NCBI RefSeq assembly: GCF_963682185.1
Contig: NZ_OY821667.1
Location: 5,035,501-5,099,500, forward strand
Direction: 5' to 3'
Length of the DNA: 64,000 bases
DNA from: an uncultured Cohaesibacter sp.
GTDB lineage: Bacteria > Pseudomonadota > Alphaproteobacteria > Rhizobiales > Cohaesibacteraceae
A program made the translations under genes and the position numbers. The stretch's first letter is position 1. Every line of letters begins with the position of its first letter. The notes below the pieces were generated by a model. The model saw only the letters and a list, made by a program, of their open reading frames with translations, was not told the DNA's origin and searched no databases. Below, piece after piece: positions 45,074 to 53,363 of the stretch.

Positions 45074-46192
45074 CTACTCCCCTGAAGCGTCTGCTGTGGT
45101 CAACTTGTCAGCTGGAACTGCGATCACCGGCTGACCGGATTTGACATATTCCTGACCAACGGTAATCAAATCCACCTTCTCGGGCAGACCTGTGACCCAG
45201 ATTCCCGTTTCATCGTTGGAAATGATATGAACAGGGGTAAATTGTGCTTTGCTATCAACAACCTGCATGGCGCCCACAATGCCTTCATCCGAAAGGGTCA
45301 GGTAAGCCGGGCTCATCAGGTGGGCCTTGATGGATGGCAGCTTGAGATTGGCAATAGCCGTTACCCCGTCTCGCAATTGACGATCCGGATTGGGGATCTC
45401 GATCTCGACAAGGAAGGTGCGGGTTTCTACATCAGACGCGGCGCTTACAAAGCGAACGCTCCCATCGGTCTTCTCGCCGGTAACGAGCGTAACCTCTGCC
45501 TTGTTTCCAACTTTGACCGCAGCGATGTCGCGCTCCGAGACCTGACCGACCACAAGCATGGGATCAGGATCCATCAGAACGGCGCAAGCTCCGCCGGAGC
45601 TGAGTTGATCGCCCACTTCAGCCAGATCGCTCTGCACCAGGCCATCAATTGGCGCCAGAATACGGGTTCTCTCCAACTCGAGACGGGCTTCCTTGACCCC
45701 AGCAATCGCGGCATCGCGCGCAGCGCGCAAAGCTGCGAGTTGGGTTTTGGACGCAAAGCCCTTCGTTGCCAGTTGCTCTTTGGCGGACAGGTCAAATTCT
45801 GCCTGCTCCAGAGCAGCCTTGGCCTTGGCCAGATTAGCTTCACGTGACCCCACATCAAGCTCGCAAAGCAAATCATCTTTGTGAACCCATTGGCCTTTTG
45901 AAACTTCGATAGAGCGGACAATAGCAGTGGTTTCTGCCCTTACGGTCACTTTGGTGTCAGCCTCGGTTCTGCCACGGATGGTGAGACTGGACTGTCTAGG
46001 CTTGGCATTGAAATGTTGAACGGCCACCCGAAAGGCCTCTGCTTCCTGTGCCTGATTACGAACGGCGGGAGGAGGGGTGGTGTCCCCTGTTTCCTGCCCA
46101 CTAAAAACGGCTTTACCGGTTGCCATCCACCCGACAATACCTGCCGTACACAGCAGCGCCAGGCCATAAGAGCCTTTGAGTCGCAACGCCAT
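45074..46192 (-). CDS. RND efflux membrane-fusion protein
   Basis: Periplasmic adaptor linking the inner-membrane pump to an outer-membrane channel. The 372-residue protein has an N-terminal membrane anchor (about 8-26), then the HlyD/AcrA pattern. The barrel-lipoyl start TIRGRTEADTKVTVRAETTAIV is followed by a helical hairpin (LAKAKAALEQAEFDLSAKEQLATKGFAS region) and IDGLVQSDLAEVGDQLSSGG. It forms an operon with the RND permease. No TolC-like gene is nearby. Confidence 0.92.
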   Translation of the reverse strand: MALRLKGSYGLALLCTAGIVGWMATGKAVFSGQETGDTTPPPAVRNQAQEAEAFRVAVQHFNAKPRQSSLTIRGRTEADTKVTVRAETTAIVRSIEVSKGQWVHKDDLLCELDVGSREANLAKAKAALEQAEFDLSAKEQLATKGFASKTQLAALRAARDAAIAGVKEARLELERTRILAPIDGLVQSDLAEVGDQLSSGGACAVLMDPDPMLVVGQVSERDIAAVKVGNKAEVTLVTGEKTDGSVRFVSAASDVETRTFLVEIEIPNPDRQLRDGVTAIANLKLPSIKAHLMSPAYLTLSDEGIVGAMQVVDSKAQFTPVHIISNDETGIWVTGLPEKVDLITVGQEYVKSGQPVIAVPADKLTTADASGE

Positions 46193-46293
46193 GAAATAAT
46201 CCCTCGCTATAGTAGCTCCTGCTTGCTGAGCAGCTATACAAATACCAACAAATTGTCGCAGACTGATGAAGTGCCCCGCGACGCCTGATTTAC

Positions 46294-46905
46294 TTATGAG
46301 TTGATTGCTTCCAATTCGGCTTCTGGTTGAGACGACTGGCCGGATCTTGCAACTTCAACCAGCGCGTTACCATGCATCTTCAGATAGTCAATGCTGGCCT
46401 GAACACAATAGAGGCCGTAGTTGCGAGCCCAGTCGGCAGCCTTTTTGTCCTCTTCTGTGAGCGCATATTTGCCGTCCTGCGGGCGGTTTGCCAGCTCTGA
46501 ATCATTACATGAAGTGATTACGTCAAGTTCCTCATGCAAATGGGCAAGTTGCCGTTCGATTGCTGCCTCGATAGCATCCGGCCCCACCAATCGGGCAAAG
46601 ATCGATATAAGTAGGAACTCGGACTTAAAAATATCTGGCCTGTGTGGGTGCAAAAGTTCCTGAAAAAAGACATCGCGACCGGCATCCGTGATCGAATAGA
46701 CCTTGCGCGCCGGTTTTCCTTCTTCAGACACATGCCTGCCGGTTACCAGCCCTTCCGCTTCCATTTTATTGAGAGCCGGATAGATCGAGCCGTAAGAGGC
46801 ATCGATGAAAAAGCTGAAATTGCCTTCTGTCGAAAATTTGCGGATGTCATATCCGGTCCGATCTGAACAGAAAAGAATGGCAAGGCAGATACTGCGAACG
46901 TTCAT
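46294..46905 (-). CDS. PadR-family regulator of the RND operon
   Basis: Regulator of 203 residues from the ATG at 46905 (MNVRSICLAILF); an in-frame start at 46959 is less likely because the PadR domain begins at once with this Met. The winged helix has TGYDIRKFSTEGNFSFFIDASYGSIYPALNKMEAEGLV and KPARKVYSITDAGRD. The C-terminal helical domain (PadR_C/Vir_act_alpha_C type) includes IEAAIERQLAHLHEELDVI. It lies 101 bases upstream of the fusion-protein gene on the same strand, so padR, fusion protein and pump probably form one unit. Confidence 0.85.
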   Translation of the reverse strand: MNVRSICLAILFCSDRTGYDIRKFSTEGNFSFFIDASYGSIYPALNKMEAEGLVTGRHVSEEGKPARKVYSITDAGRDVFFQELLHPHRPDIFKSEFLLISIFARLVGPDAIEAAIERQLAHLHEELDVITSCNDSELANRPQDGKYALTEEDKKAADWARNYGLYCVQASIDYLKMHGNALVEVARSGQSSQPEAELEAINS

Positions 46906-46984
46906 AAGGTGATCCAGACATTTAGGTGATGCCAGCTTATGAGTGTAATGCGCCAGCATATATCTAAAGTCTATATAACGAACC

Positions 46985-47009
46985 GATATATGTGTCTAGA
47001 GGATATATC
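46985..47009 (-). promoter_or_regulatory. Inverted ATATAT repeats upstream of the RND-linked padR
   Basis: GATATAT (46985-46991) and ATATATC (47003-47009) form an inverted repeat with an 11-base spacer. A further ATATATCTAAAGTCTATATA cluster lies at about 46959-46978. The AT core resembles the sites before the other PadR gene. A PadR operator is inferred. Confidence 0.5.
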
Positions 47010-47191
47010 AAACGAGCATATGTATTTCCACCGCGCTTCCTCCTCATAATTGACGAGATATTGACGCAAGCTGTCATTTACAGATGAGGGAAAGTAACTA
47101 TAATTGCGAACAGGTGAATGTAGCAGCGAAAGCGCAGGAGGGGATTTGATCCCGCTTCTATCTGGGAGCTGAAGAGCAGAATAGGATATGC

Positions 47192-47485
47192 ATGCCGATT
47201 ACCGATCTGGTGCCAGCCTCACGAAGACAGGAAAAAGGCTTTAAGGGTATTATTCAAAATCCCCTGATCCGATTGCTCGCCATCAATTGGCTGATCGGTT
47301 TTGTGGTCACTGTGCTGATCGTGTTGGGGCTCATCGCCACAAATGCCGCCGGATTACAGGATCTGATCTTTAATAGCGAAAATCCGCTCGTCCCCATCGC
47401 GCTGCTGTTTTTCGGTCTGTTGATTACCATTTGCAGCGTGGCCATGGGCGCGGCCGTCATGAGCCTGCCCAAAGATGATAACTAG
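47192..47485 (+). CDS. Small inner-membrane protein of unknown function
   Basis: Protein of 97 residues with two clear membrane segments (about 31-50 and 66-90: LLAINWLIGFVVTVLIVLGL and ALLFFGLLITICSVAMGAAV). Short polar termini flank them; the C-terminus is MSLPKDDN. This looks like a two-helix alphaproteobacterial conserved protein, but I do not recognise a named family. ATG at 47192 follows AGGATATGC. It stands alone between the PadR promoter and a convergent acetyltransferase gene. Confidence 0.7.
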   Translation: MPITDLVPASRRQEKGFKGIIQNPLIRLLAINWLIGFVVTVLIVLGLIATNAAGLQDLIFNSENPLVPIALLFFGLLITICSVAMGAAVMSLPKDDN

Positions 47486-47497
47486 CGGCGAGCGGCG

Positions 47498-48055
47498 CTA
47501 TTGCCCAATGGTGCTGCTGCGTCTTTCGTAAAGGGCAACGTCCCGCCAGCGACCTTTTTGAGGGCCGTTCGACATCTGGGCAATTTTCTCGCGGACGCCA
47601 ACGCAGCGAAACCCGAATTTCTCATGCAAACGAATACTGGCCGCATTGTCGGTAAAGATACCTGCCTGAAGCGTCCAGAAGCCTTCTTGCTCGGACGCTT
47701 CTACGAGCCTACCCATAAGCTCGGAGCCGACACGCTGACCCTTGGCGTGTGAGGCGATATAAATGCTGAGTTCAGCAACCCCGCGATAAACATCGCGGCT
47801 TGAATAGGCTGACAGCGCCGCCCAGCCAACAATCTCTCCCGACAAGAGCGCAGCGATGCGGCAATTTTGCAAATGCCCATGGTCCCAACCGGTCCAATCG
47901 GGTGCCTGTGCTGTGAATGTTGCGTTTCCTGTGTCTATGCCTTCCTGATAGATCTGCAGAATTGCAACTGCATCATCGGAGCGTATCGGACGGAAGGTGA
48001 GAGTGCTGGACGCAGACGTTGAAGGACTGTCCGGGGAGGGGGATATAGATGTCAT
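47498..48055 (-). CDS. GNAT-family acetyltransferase, phosphinothricin acetyltransferase-like
   Basis: Acetyltransferase of 185 residues from the ATG at 48055; longer readings add a variable, poorly supported N-terminus. The pattern is that of the PAT/MddA group: FRPIRSDDAVAILQIYQEGI, GNATFTAQAPDW, VGWAALSAYSSRDVYRGVAELSIYI, then QRVGSELMGRL and NAASIRLHEKFGFRCVGVRE. Such enzymes acetylate phosphinothricin, methionine sulfone or sulfoximine, or amino-acid-like toxins; the physiological substrate is unknown. Confidence 0.85.
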   Translation of the reverse strand: MTSISPSPDSPSTSASSTLTFRPIRSDDAVAILQIYQEGIDTGNATFTAQAPDWTGWDHGHLQNCRIAALLSGEIVGWAALSAYSSRDVYRGVAELSIYIASHAKGQRVGSELMGRLVEASEQEGFWTLQAGIFTDNAASIRLHEKFGFRCVGVREKIAQMSNGPQKGRWRDVALYERRSSTIGQ

Positions 48056-48360
48056 TACACGATTCCAAACATGAATGGCTAAATGTGGCACGACCGGGCA
48101 CGCTTTGCAATCAGATCCCACAAAGTCCAAGACACTATTAACCAAGGCCAGCAGGCAGCCTGTCTTTCTGCGCGATGGTTAAACCATTCCATAAGAATTG
48201 CGCCAATAAATTAACGAATTGAAAACCTTAATTGCCGGATTTTCGCCAATTTCCAGCAATTCCTTTCTGTGTTTATTTTTGAGATAGGCTTCTTTGTCAC
48301 CCTTTTTGCGAGATTTGACGTGAATACGCAAACAATCTGCGGAAACCGAAACAGGGTGAT
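48056..48360. other. Intergenic region between the acetyltransferase and a hypothetical gene
   Basis: No gene is supported. ATGGTT-A-AACCAT at 48175-48187 is a perfect six-base inverted repeat with one-base spacer and may be an operator. The rest is AT-rich and should carry the promoters of the two flanking divergent genes. Confidence 0.4.
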
Positions 48361-48747
48361 ATGGGGCGCTTCATGTTTTCAAAGGAATTGCAGCAAAGAA
48401 AGGACCAGATTGTCGACAATCTGCGATCCGGCGAGACGCAGGACAAAGCATGCGCAATGGGCCTTGCTCCGGGCGGAGATGCTTTGCTCGGTGCTTTGAA
48501 GCTATTGCAGAAAATCGGGAAATATACATTCCGTTATGGGGCTGCGATCAAGCTGAGGCAACTGATTTTGCAAACAGGGATCTATTGCCTTGTCATTGGC
48601 TTGGCCGTCGGTTTCACTTCCATGGGAAGCAAAATCATGTTTGGACTCATTCACCATGAAATGAGCGAAATGGGGGCTGAAGTTGCCTTTACTCATCTGC
48701 CTGCAGAAGTTGAGACAGCCAGCATACGCTCAGCCATTCGGCAATAG
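48361..48747 (+). CDS. Hypothetical protein with one or two membrane segments
   Basis: Protein of 128 residues that I do not recognise. The N-terminal half is charged and helical (MFSKELQQRKDQIVDNLRSG). A hydrophobic stretch lies at about 67-85 (LILQTGIYCLVIGLAVGFTS). The C-terminus is HLPAEVETASIRSAIRQ. ATG at 48361 follows AGGGTG; an ATG four codons later is also possible. It stands alone. Real coding is likely from length and codon pattern, but not certain. Confidence 0.55.
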   Translation: MGRFMFSKELQQRKDQIVDNLRSGETQDKACAMGLAPGGDALLGALKLLQKIGKYTFRYGAAIKLRQLILQTGIYCLVIGLAVGFTSMGSKIMFGLIHHEMSEMGAEVAFTHLPAEVETASIRSAIRQ

Positions 48748-48809
48748 GCGCGCCCTGATGCGATCTGCGCATCTGCACTAAAGAGCCCCCGTGAGGCCCC
48801 AGCCAGCTT

Positions 48810-49379
48810 CTATTCTTCCACTTTGAATGGTAGCGAGAAGTCTGCTGTCTTGTCGGAATTCTTGTCCTTGAGAAGATAGTGGGAAACATAATCGCCCGGC
48901 TTCAATCCGCTTAGATTGATCGTCATCTTCAAATGAATTTCGCGGTTATGGCGATTGAGAGGCACGCCAAGATTGACGAAATCCTCTTTTTCGAAGAGCG
49001 TGGTTCCCTTGGGGCCTTCAAGCGAATAGTCAACGCTCCAACTGGCGATGCTCTTGCCATCTTCCGTTTTGCCATAAGAAAAGGCCACAGGCTCAACATA
49101 GATCATCTGTGCTTCATCGGGCTTGAAGACCGGCTCCTTGGCTTTGAAGTTGCCATAGCCGTTGATTTCGTCAACAAACAGGGCCTTGCGAACAAACATC
49201 GGAGAGCGCTGCCAGAAGCTGTCTATGATCTTGTCGAGCGCTTCAAATGCGGGGGCCGGTTGCCCTTCGGCCAGAAGGCTCCTGGCTTCTTCAAATTGAT
49301 CCGACAGAGAATCTGCCTGAGCGTATGAAGGCATCAACGACAGGGCAAGCAACATGGCCACGGTTTGAAGGTTGCGCAT
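48810..49379 (-). CDS. Secreted hypothetical protein
   Basis: Periplasmic protein of 189 residues with a clear signal peptide (MRNLQTVAMLLALSLMPSYAQA). The first mature part is helical (LSDQFEEARSLLAEGQPAPAFEALDKI); the second part is a probable beta domain ending DYVSHYLLKDKNSDKTADFSLPFKVEE. The pattern is that of a conserved alphaproteobacterial secreted protein of unknown role. No operon partner: flanking genes are on the other strand or 120 bases away. Confidence 0.7.
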   Translation of the reverse strand: MRNLQTVAMLLALSLMPSYAQADSLSDQFEEARSLLAEGQPAPAFEALDKIIDSFWQRSPMFVRKALFVDEINGYGNFKAKEPVFKPDEAQMIYVEPVAFSYGKTEDGKSIASWSVDYSLEGPKGTTLFEKEDFVNLGVPLNRHNREIHLKMTINLSGLKPGDYVSHYLLKDKNSDKTADFSLPFKVEE

Positions 49380-49500
49380 CTTTCCAATCCTTCCAGCTTC
49401 GATAAATACTTTTCTTAGCTTGATCTTCTACATACTGGATGGCGATAAATCCATTCATTTGCTTGGAAAATTGCACATTTTTGCCAAAATTTCGGATGAT

Positions 49501-50340
49501 TCAAACAGATATTGTATGACTCTGTCGAAATTCTCGGACTGATTGCGTGATGATCAATTGTGCCGACCGTAAAAACAGCCCAGCCATCACCAGCGCGACG
49601 GCAATGTCGGGTAAAGCAGAATGGGTGAAATAGACCACAACACTGGCGCCCATTACGGCGATGTTGCCAATGGCATCATTGCGCGAACAAAGCCACACGG
49701 ACCGCACATTGGCGTCACCATCCTTGTAACGCATGAGTAGGAGGACTGAGCTGACATTGGCTGCCAGCGCCATGAAGCCGATGACCCCCATGATTTCGGC
49801 GCGCGGAACATCCAGAAAAAGGACCTGATACAGGGTTGAGCCAAAAATCCAGAGGCCCATCGCCAGAAGGCTGAAGCCCTTGATCAGTGCTGCCGTCGAC
49901 CGCACCTTGAGGCTCATGCCGATAACAGCAAGGCTGATGCCATATGTCAGAAAGTCACCGAGAAAATCCAGGGCGTCCGCCTGCAAGGCTTGTGATCCGG
50001 CCATCCGCCCTGCGATGATTTCAACAAAGAACATTCCACCATTCAGGGCGATTACGGTCCAGAGTACGGCCTTGTAGCGTTTGTCTACGCCATCGAACAC
50101 CGGGTTGCCATGACAGCCGCAGGAATCGCCACAGGAGTCTTGCTGTGATTGTGCGTGAGCATGAGTATGGTCATGGCCATGGTCATGGGAATGCTCGTGG
50201 GAATGCGCATCATGGCCGCTACAGCAGTCGGTGCCGCAACATTTCTCGCCAGTGGTGGTGTCTGAGGGGGGTGTCTGTGCAGAAGCGCTACATCCGCAGT
50301 TATCATGATCGGTTGTGCCCGAATATGCCTGGCTCATCAT
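49501..50340 (-). CDS. Cation efflux protein with His/Cys-rich N-terminus
   Basis: Inner-membrane metal transporter of the cation diffusion facilitator superfamily, 279 residues. The first 80 residues are extremely metal-binding in character: several Cys pairs (CGC, CCGTDCC, CGDSCGC) and a His-rich stretch (HSHEHSHDHGHDHTHAH). Six membrane segments follow from about 90. The metal-site helix has DALDFLGDFLTYGISL with the Asp-X3-Asp pattern. It is divergent from a MerR regulator, and its promoter has the long spacer used by MerR proteins. Zn, Cd, Co or Pb are candidate substrates. Confidence 0.88.
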   Translation of the reverse strand: MMSQAYSGTTDHDNCGCSASAQTPPSDTTTGEKCCGTDCCSGHDAHSHEHSHDHGHDHTHAHAQSQQDSCGDSCGCHGNPVFDGVDKRYKAVLWTVIALNGGMFFVEIIAGRMAGSQALQADALDFLGDFLTYGISLAVIGMSLKVRSTAALIKGFSLLAMGLWIFGSTLYQVLFLDVPRAEIMGVIGFMALAANVSSVLLLMRYKDGDANVRSVWLCSRNDAIGNIAVMGASVVVYFTHSALPDIAVALVMAGLFLRSAQLIITQSVREFRQSHTISV

Positions 50341-50377
50341 GTGCCTCTTTTTCTATTGAAAGCGTTTGATGAACACC

Positions 50378-50408
50378 AATATAATAGCTCTAGTCACTAT
50401 AGCTTCAA
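50378..50408 (-). promoter_or_regulatory. MerR-type promoter of the cation efflux gene
   Basis: On the minus strand TTGAAG (50403-50408) and TATATT (50378-50383) are separated by 19 bases, the over-long spacer of MerR-activated promoters. Inside lies the dyad AGCTCTAG-TCA-CTATAGCT (50386-50404), one mismatch between arms. The gene starts 38 bases downstream. A shared operator for merR is likely. Confidence 0.75.
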
Positions 50409-50443
50409 GACCTGAAAGACAAAATCAGGAAGGAAATGTTGAT

Positions 50444-50854
50444 ATGCTCTCGATCGGTAATCTGTCCAAGACGAGTGGCGTAAAGGTGCCCACCATACGC
50501 TACTATGAAAAGATCGGTCTGATAGCGCCGGCGGATCGCAGCCAAGGCAACCAGCGTCGCTATGAGGCAGACGATTTGAAGCGCCTGATTTTTATCAAGC
50601 ATGCCCGCGACCTCGGTTTCCATCTTGACGACATCAAGTCATTATTGACCCTCAAAGAAGATACGTCTTGTCCATGTGACGGGGCTGATGAAATCCTGAC
50701 ACGCCATCTGTCTGATGTGCGCAACCGAATCCGCCGTTTGCAGCGCCTTGAATCCGAACTTGAGCGCATGTCCCATTGCGAGGGAGAATGTGTCGCGGAA
50801 TGCTCCGTTATCGAAAGTCTTGCCGATCACAGTCATTGCCTTTATGAGCACTGA
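50444..50854 (+). CDS. MerR-family metal-responsive regulator (CadR/PbrR/ZntR group)
   Basis: Metal sensor of 136 residues from the ATG at 50444 (MLSIGNLSK), preceded by AGGAAGG; the longer frame covers the promoter. The winged helix has GVKVPTIRYYEKIGLI at 12-27. A dimerisation helix carries the ligand cysteines: Cys76, Cys78 at its start and Cys112, Cys116, Cys120 in HCEGECVAECSV, with Cys132 and His residues at the C-terminus. Positions 76, 112 and 120 match the Cd/Pb sensor pattern. It should activate the divergent efflux gene by twisting the 19-bp spacer. Confidence 0.88.
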   Translation: MLSIGNLSKTSGVKVPTIRYYEKIGLIAPADRSQGNQRRYEADDLKRLIFIKHARDLGFHLDDIKSLLTLKEDTSCPCDGADEILTRHLSDVRNRIRRLQRLESELERMSHCEGECVAECSVIESLADHSHCLYEH

Positions 50855-50895
50855 TGAACTCATCTATCTATCATCTAAGCGCGGGGGACATGTTT

Positions 50896-51348
50896 ATGAC
50901 TTGGACGATCTATCTTTCGGGAGAAATTCACACCGATTGGCGTGACCAGATCGAAGAAGGCGCAAAGGCATTGGATTTGCCCGTATGCTTTTCTGGTCCT
51001 GTTACGGACCACGCTGCTTCGGATGATTGCGGTGTCGTAATTCTGGGGCAGGAAGAGAATAAATTCTGGCACGATCACAAAGGGGCAAAGCTCAACGCCA
51101 TCAGAACCCGCACATTGCTTGAAGCCGCCGATATTGTCGTGGTGCGCTTTGGTGAAAAATACAAGCAATGGAACGCAGCCTTCGATGCAGGCTTCGCCGC
51201 AGCATTGGGCAAGCCCATTATCGTCATGCACAGTCAAGATCATCAGCATGCGCTAAAGGAAGTGGATGCCGCAGCGCTTGCCGTGACCGAAACACCACAA
51301 GAAGTCGTGCAGATCCTGCGGTATGTCATGGAAGGCAAACTCACTTAA
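50896..51348 (+). CDS. YtoQ family protein
   Basis: Protein of about 150 residues with the YtoQ pattern: WTIYLSGEIHTDWRDQI at the N-terminus, FSGPVTDHAASDDCGV, and LGKPIIVMHSQDHQHALKEVD. The fold is predicted to resemble nucleoside 2-deoxyribosyltransferase-like Rossmann proteins. Function unknown. I chose ATG at 50896 because GGGGGA lies eight bases upstream. It follows the MerR gene by 41 bases, so it may belong to a metal-stress unit (inference). Confidence 0.82.
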   Translation: MTWTIYLSGEIHTDWRDQIEEGAKALDLPVCFSGPVTDHAASDDCGVVILGQEENKFWHDHKGAKLNAIRTRTLLEAADIVVVRFGEKYKQWNAAFDAGFAAALGKPIIVMHSQDHQHALKEVDAAALAVTETPQEVVQILRYVMEGKLT

Positions 51349-51443
51349 TGCTCCGATCCTTTGCCGAGAGATGCGCAAAACATGCAACTAATCAGTTCCC
51401 GTTATGGTTTTTGTAAAACAATTGATAAGACCGCGGGCGGGCA

Positions 51444-52211
51444 ATGCCCTATAGAAGATCTATGACTGGAAAACGATTAGCTGATGACAGCATGACTCCC
51501 GGCCGTCTGTTTCTTGAAGGAATGCGGCGTGGCATTCCCGTAGTGATAACGGCTGGACCCTTCGGCGCCCTGTTCGGAGCGCTCGCCATTGACAATGGCA
51601 TGTCTGCCTTTGATGCGGTTCTGATGAGTGCGACTATTTTTGCGGGCGCAAGTCAGTTGGTGGGGCTAGAGCTGTTTGGGCAGCATATCCCCGCATGGAT
51701 CGTTATTCTTTCCATTTTCGCCGTCAATTTCCGGCACATCCTCTATTCAGCTTCGCTTGGGCAACATGTGGACAACTGGTCCTGGGTTCGCCAGATGTTC
51801 GGCTTTTTCTTTCTGGTTGATCCGGCCTATGCCGAAACGGAACGACGCGCAGAGCAGGGGGAGGATGTGCAGTTCTCATGGTATATGGGGCTGGTCTTCG
51901 TGGTTTATGTCGGTTGGGTCGGGATGACCTGGCTCGGCACCATATTCGGGAACTTTCTGGAAGATTCTCATACCTGGGGCATCGATTTCATCTTGCCGAT
52001 CTATTTCATGGCTCTGCTCATGGGATTTCGAAAAAGACCCTTCTGGTACCCGATTGTCTTTGTCAGTGCAGCCTCTTCGATAATTGCCGCCAAAACGGTT
52101 GGATCTCCCTGGCATGTTTCCATCGGCGCGGCCGTTGGTATTCTGACTGCGGCAATTTTCGCTCCGGTAGCAGATGAAGAAACCGGTGATAAACAGAAGG
52201 AGACGCGGTGA
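51444..52211 (+). CDS. azlC: AzlC-family branched-chain amino-acid exporter, large subunit
   Basis: Inner-membrane protein of 255 residues, large subunit of an AzlCD/BrnFE-like exporter for branched-chain or other amino acids. Family features are EGMRRGIPVVITAGPFGALFG, MSATIFAGASQLVGLELFG and NFRHILYSASLG, with about seven membrane segments. The start is ATG at 51444; an ATG seven codons later (MTGKRLADDS) may also be used. It overlaps azlD by one base. Confidence 0.92.
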   Translation: MPYRRSMTGKRLADDSMTPGRLFLEGMRRGIPVVITAGPFGALFGALAIDNGMSAFDAVLMSATIFAGASQLVGLELFGQHIPAWIVILSIFAVNFRHILYSASLGQHVDNWSWVRQMFGFFFLVDPAYAETERRAEQGEDVQFSWYMGLVFVVYVGWVGMTWLGTIFGNFLEDSHTWGIDFILPIYFMALLMGFRKRPFWYPIVFVSAASSIIAAKTVGSPWHVSIGAAVGILTAAIFAPVADEETGDKQKETR

Positions 52212-52507
52212 TGACTGCCACTTTCTGGATTATCATTGGCGGAGCAATTGTAACCTATCTGACGCGCATAGGCGGCCATCTCATCCTCACGCGCTTTGAT
52301 CGGATCCATCCGCGCGTTCAAGCAGGGCTGGATGCCGTGCCTGCGGCCGTGTTGACAACGTTGGTCGCGCCAGCGGTGGTTGATGGAGGCCCGAGTGAAT
52401 GGGCCGCTTTTGTTATTGCTGTTGTCGCAGGTTTGCGCGTTTCCACTATTCCAATGGTTATCATCGGAGCCGTTGCTGTGGCGCTACTGCGACAGATATT
52501 GGGATGA
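52211..52507 (+). CDS. azlD: AzlD-family amino-acid exporter small subunit
   Basis: Small membrane partner of AzlC, 98 residues, with three to four membrane segments (FWIIIGGAIVTYLTRIGGH, AVLTTLVAPAVV, and a last helix FVIAVVAGLRVST). ATG at 52211 overlaps the azlC stop (TGATG); a GTG one codon earlier is an alternative. Its own stop overlaps an ATG of the next reading frame (ATGA at 52504), so translation may continue into the amidotransferase-like gene. Confidence 0.9.
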   Translation: MTATFWIIIGGAIVTYLTRIGGHLILTRFDRIHPRVQAGLDAVPAAVLTTLVAPAVVDGGPSEWAAFVIAVVAGLRVSTIPMVIIGAVAVALLRQILG

Positions 52508-52554
52508 TTTTCCGGTCTCAGCCGGGAAAACCATTTGTCTGGAGCTATGATAGT

Positions 52555-53295
52555 ATGAAAATTGGATTGCTCGTTGCCGGGCCGCTTCCGCAGGACCTTG
52601 TCAAGCAGTTCGGAACATTTGATGATATGTTCGAAGCGTTGCTCATCAAGCAGGAGCCGAGCCTGACCTTTGCCAGTTATGATGTCTATGAGAATAATTT
52701 TCCAGCCGATGCAAAGGATTGCGATGGCTGGATTGTGACCGGATCGCTGCACAGTGCTTATGAAAAGCTGCCTTGGATGCTGCGCCTTGAAGCCTTTATC
52801 AGAGAAGCCATCTCCACCGGTCAACCAACCATCGGTATCTGCTTTGGCCATCAAATCATGGCAACGGCGATGGGTGGCGTGGTTGAAAAAGCGCCTTCTG
52901 GCAAATGGGGCGCGGCTGTCCACACCTATAAAATCTCCATGGACGGCAGGGAACGCCCCGCTTGGATGAGTGGCGATGGCGAAACTTTTGCGTTGCAGGC
53001 AAGCCATCAGGATCAAGTCACAGTTTTGCCTGAAAGCGGTTGTCTGATCGCTGGTAATGCGTTCTGCCCCAATGGCATGATCGCTTATGGAAAGGCAGGG
53101 CTCTCTCTGCAACTCCATCCCGAGCTATCCAGCGGTATCGTAGAAACCATGCTTCACAAGAGACGCGGCACTGCCATGACAGAACAAGATGCAGATGTAG
53201 CTTTATCCCATGTGAACGATCCGGTTGATGCGGACTGTGTGGCGCAATGGATGATAGAGTTTTTTCATCAGTCATGGGACGCCAAACCCGTTTGA
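52555..53295 (+). CDS. Class I glutamine amidotransferase-like protein
   Basis: Protein of 246 residues with the class I GATase triad: Cys96 in GICFGHQIMATAMGG and His188/Glu190 in LQLHPELS. It is a stand-alone domain of the GuaA-like or gamma-glutamyl-GMP group, with no synthetase partner visible. ATG at 52555 (MKIGLLVAG) begins at the first strand of the domain; an ATG at 52504, overlapping the azlD stop, would add 17 residues. It may hydrolyse gamma-glutamyl or glutamine-type compounds; the substrate is not known. Confidence 0.85.
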   Translation: MKIGLLVAGPLPQDLVKQFGTFDDMFEALLIKQEPSLTFASYDVYENNFPADAKDCDGWIVTGSLHSAYEKLPWMLRLEAFIREAISTGQPTIGICFGHQIMATAMGGVVEKAPSGKWGAAVHTYKISMDGRERPAWMSGDGETFALQASHQDQVTVLPESGCLIAGNAFCPNGMIAYGKAGLSLQLHPELSSGIVETMLHKRRGTAMTEQDADVALSHVNDPVDADCVAQWMIEFFHQSWDAKPV

Positions 53296-53363
53296 TTGCC
53301 GGTTCTGCGATTGAATCGATGCCCTAAGTGGCGCAGCGAAACAAAAAGAAAAACGAGATTAAA

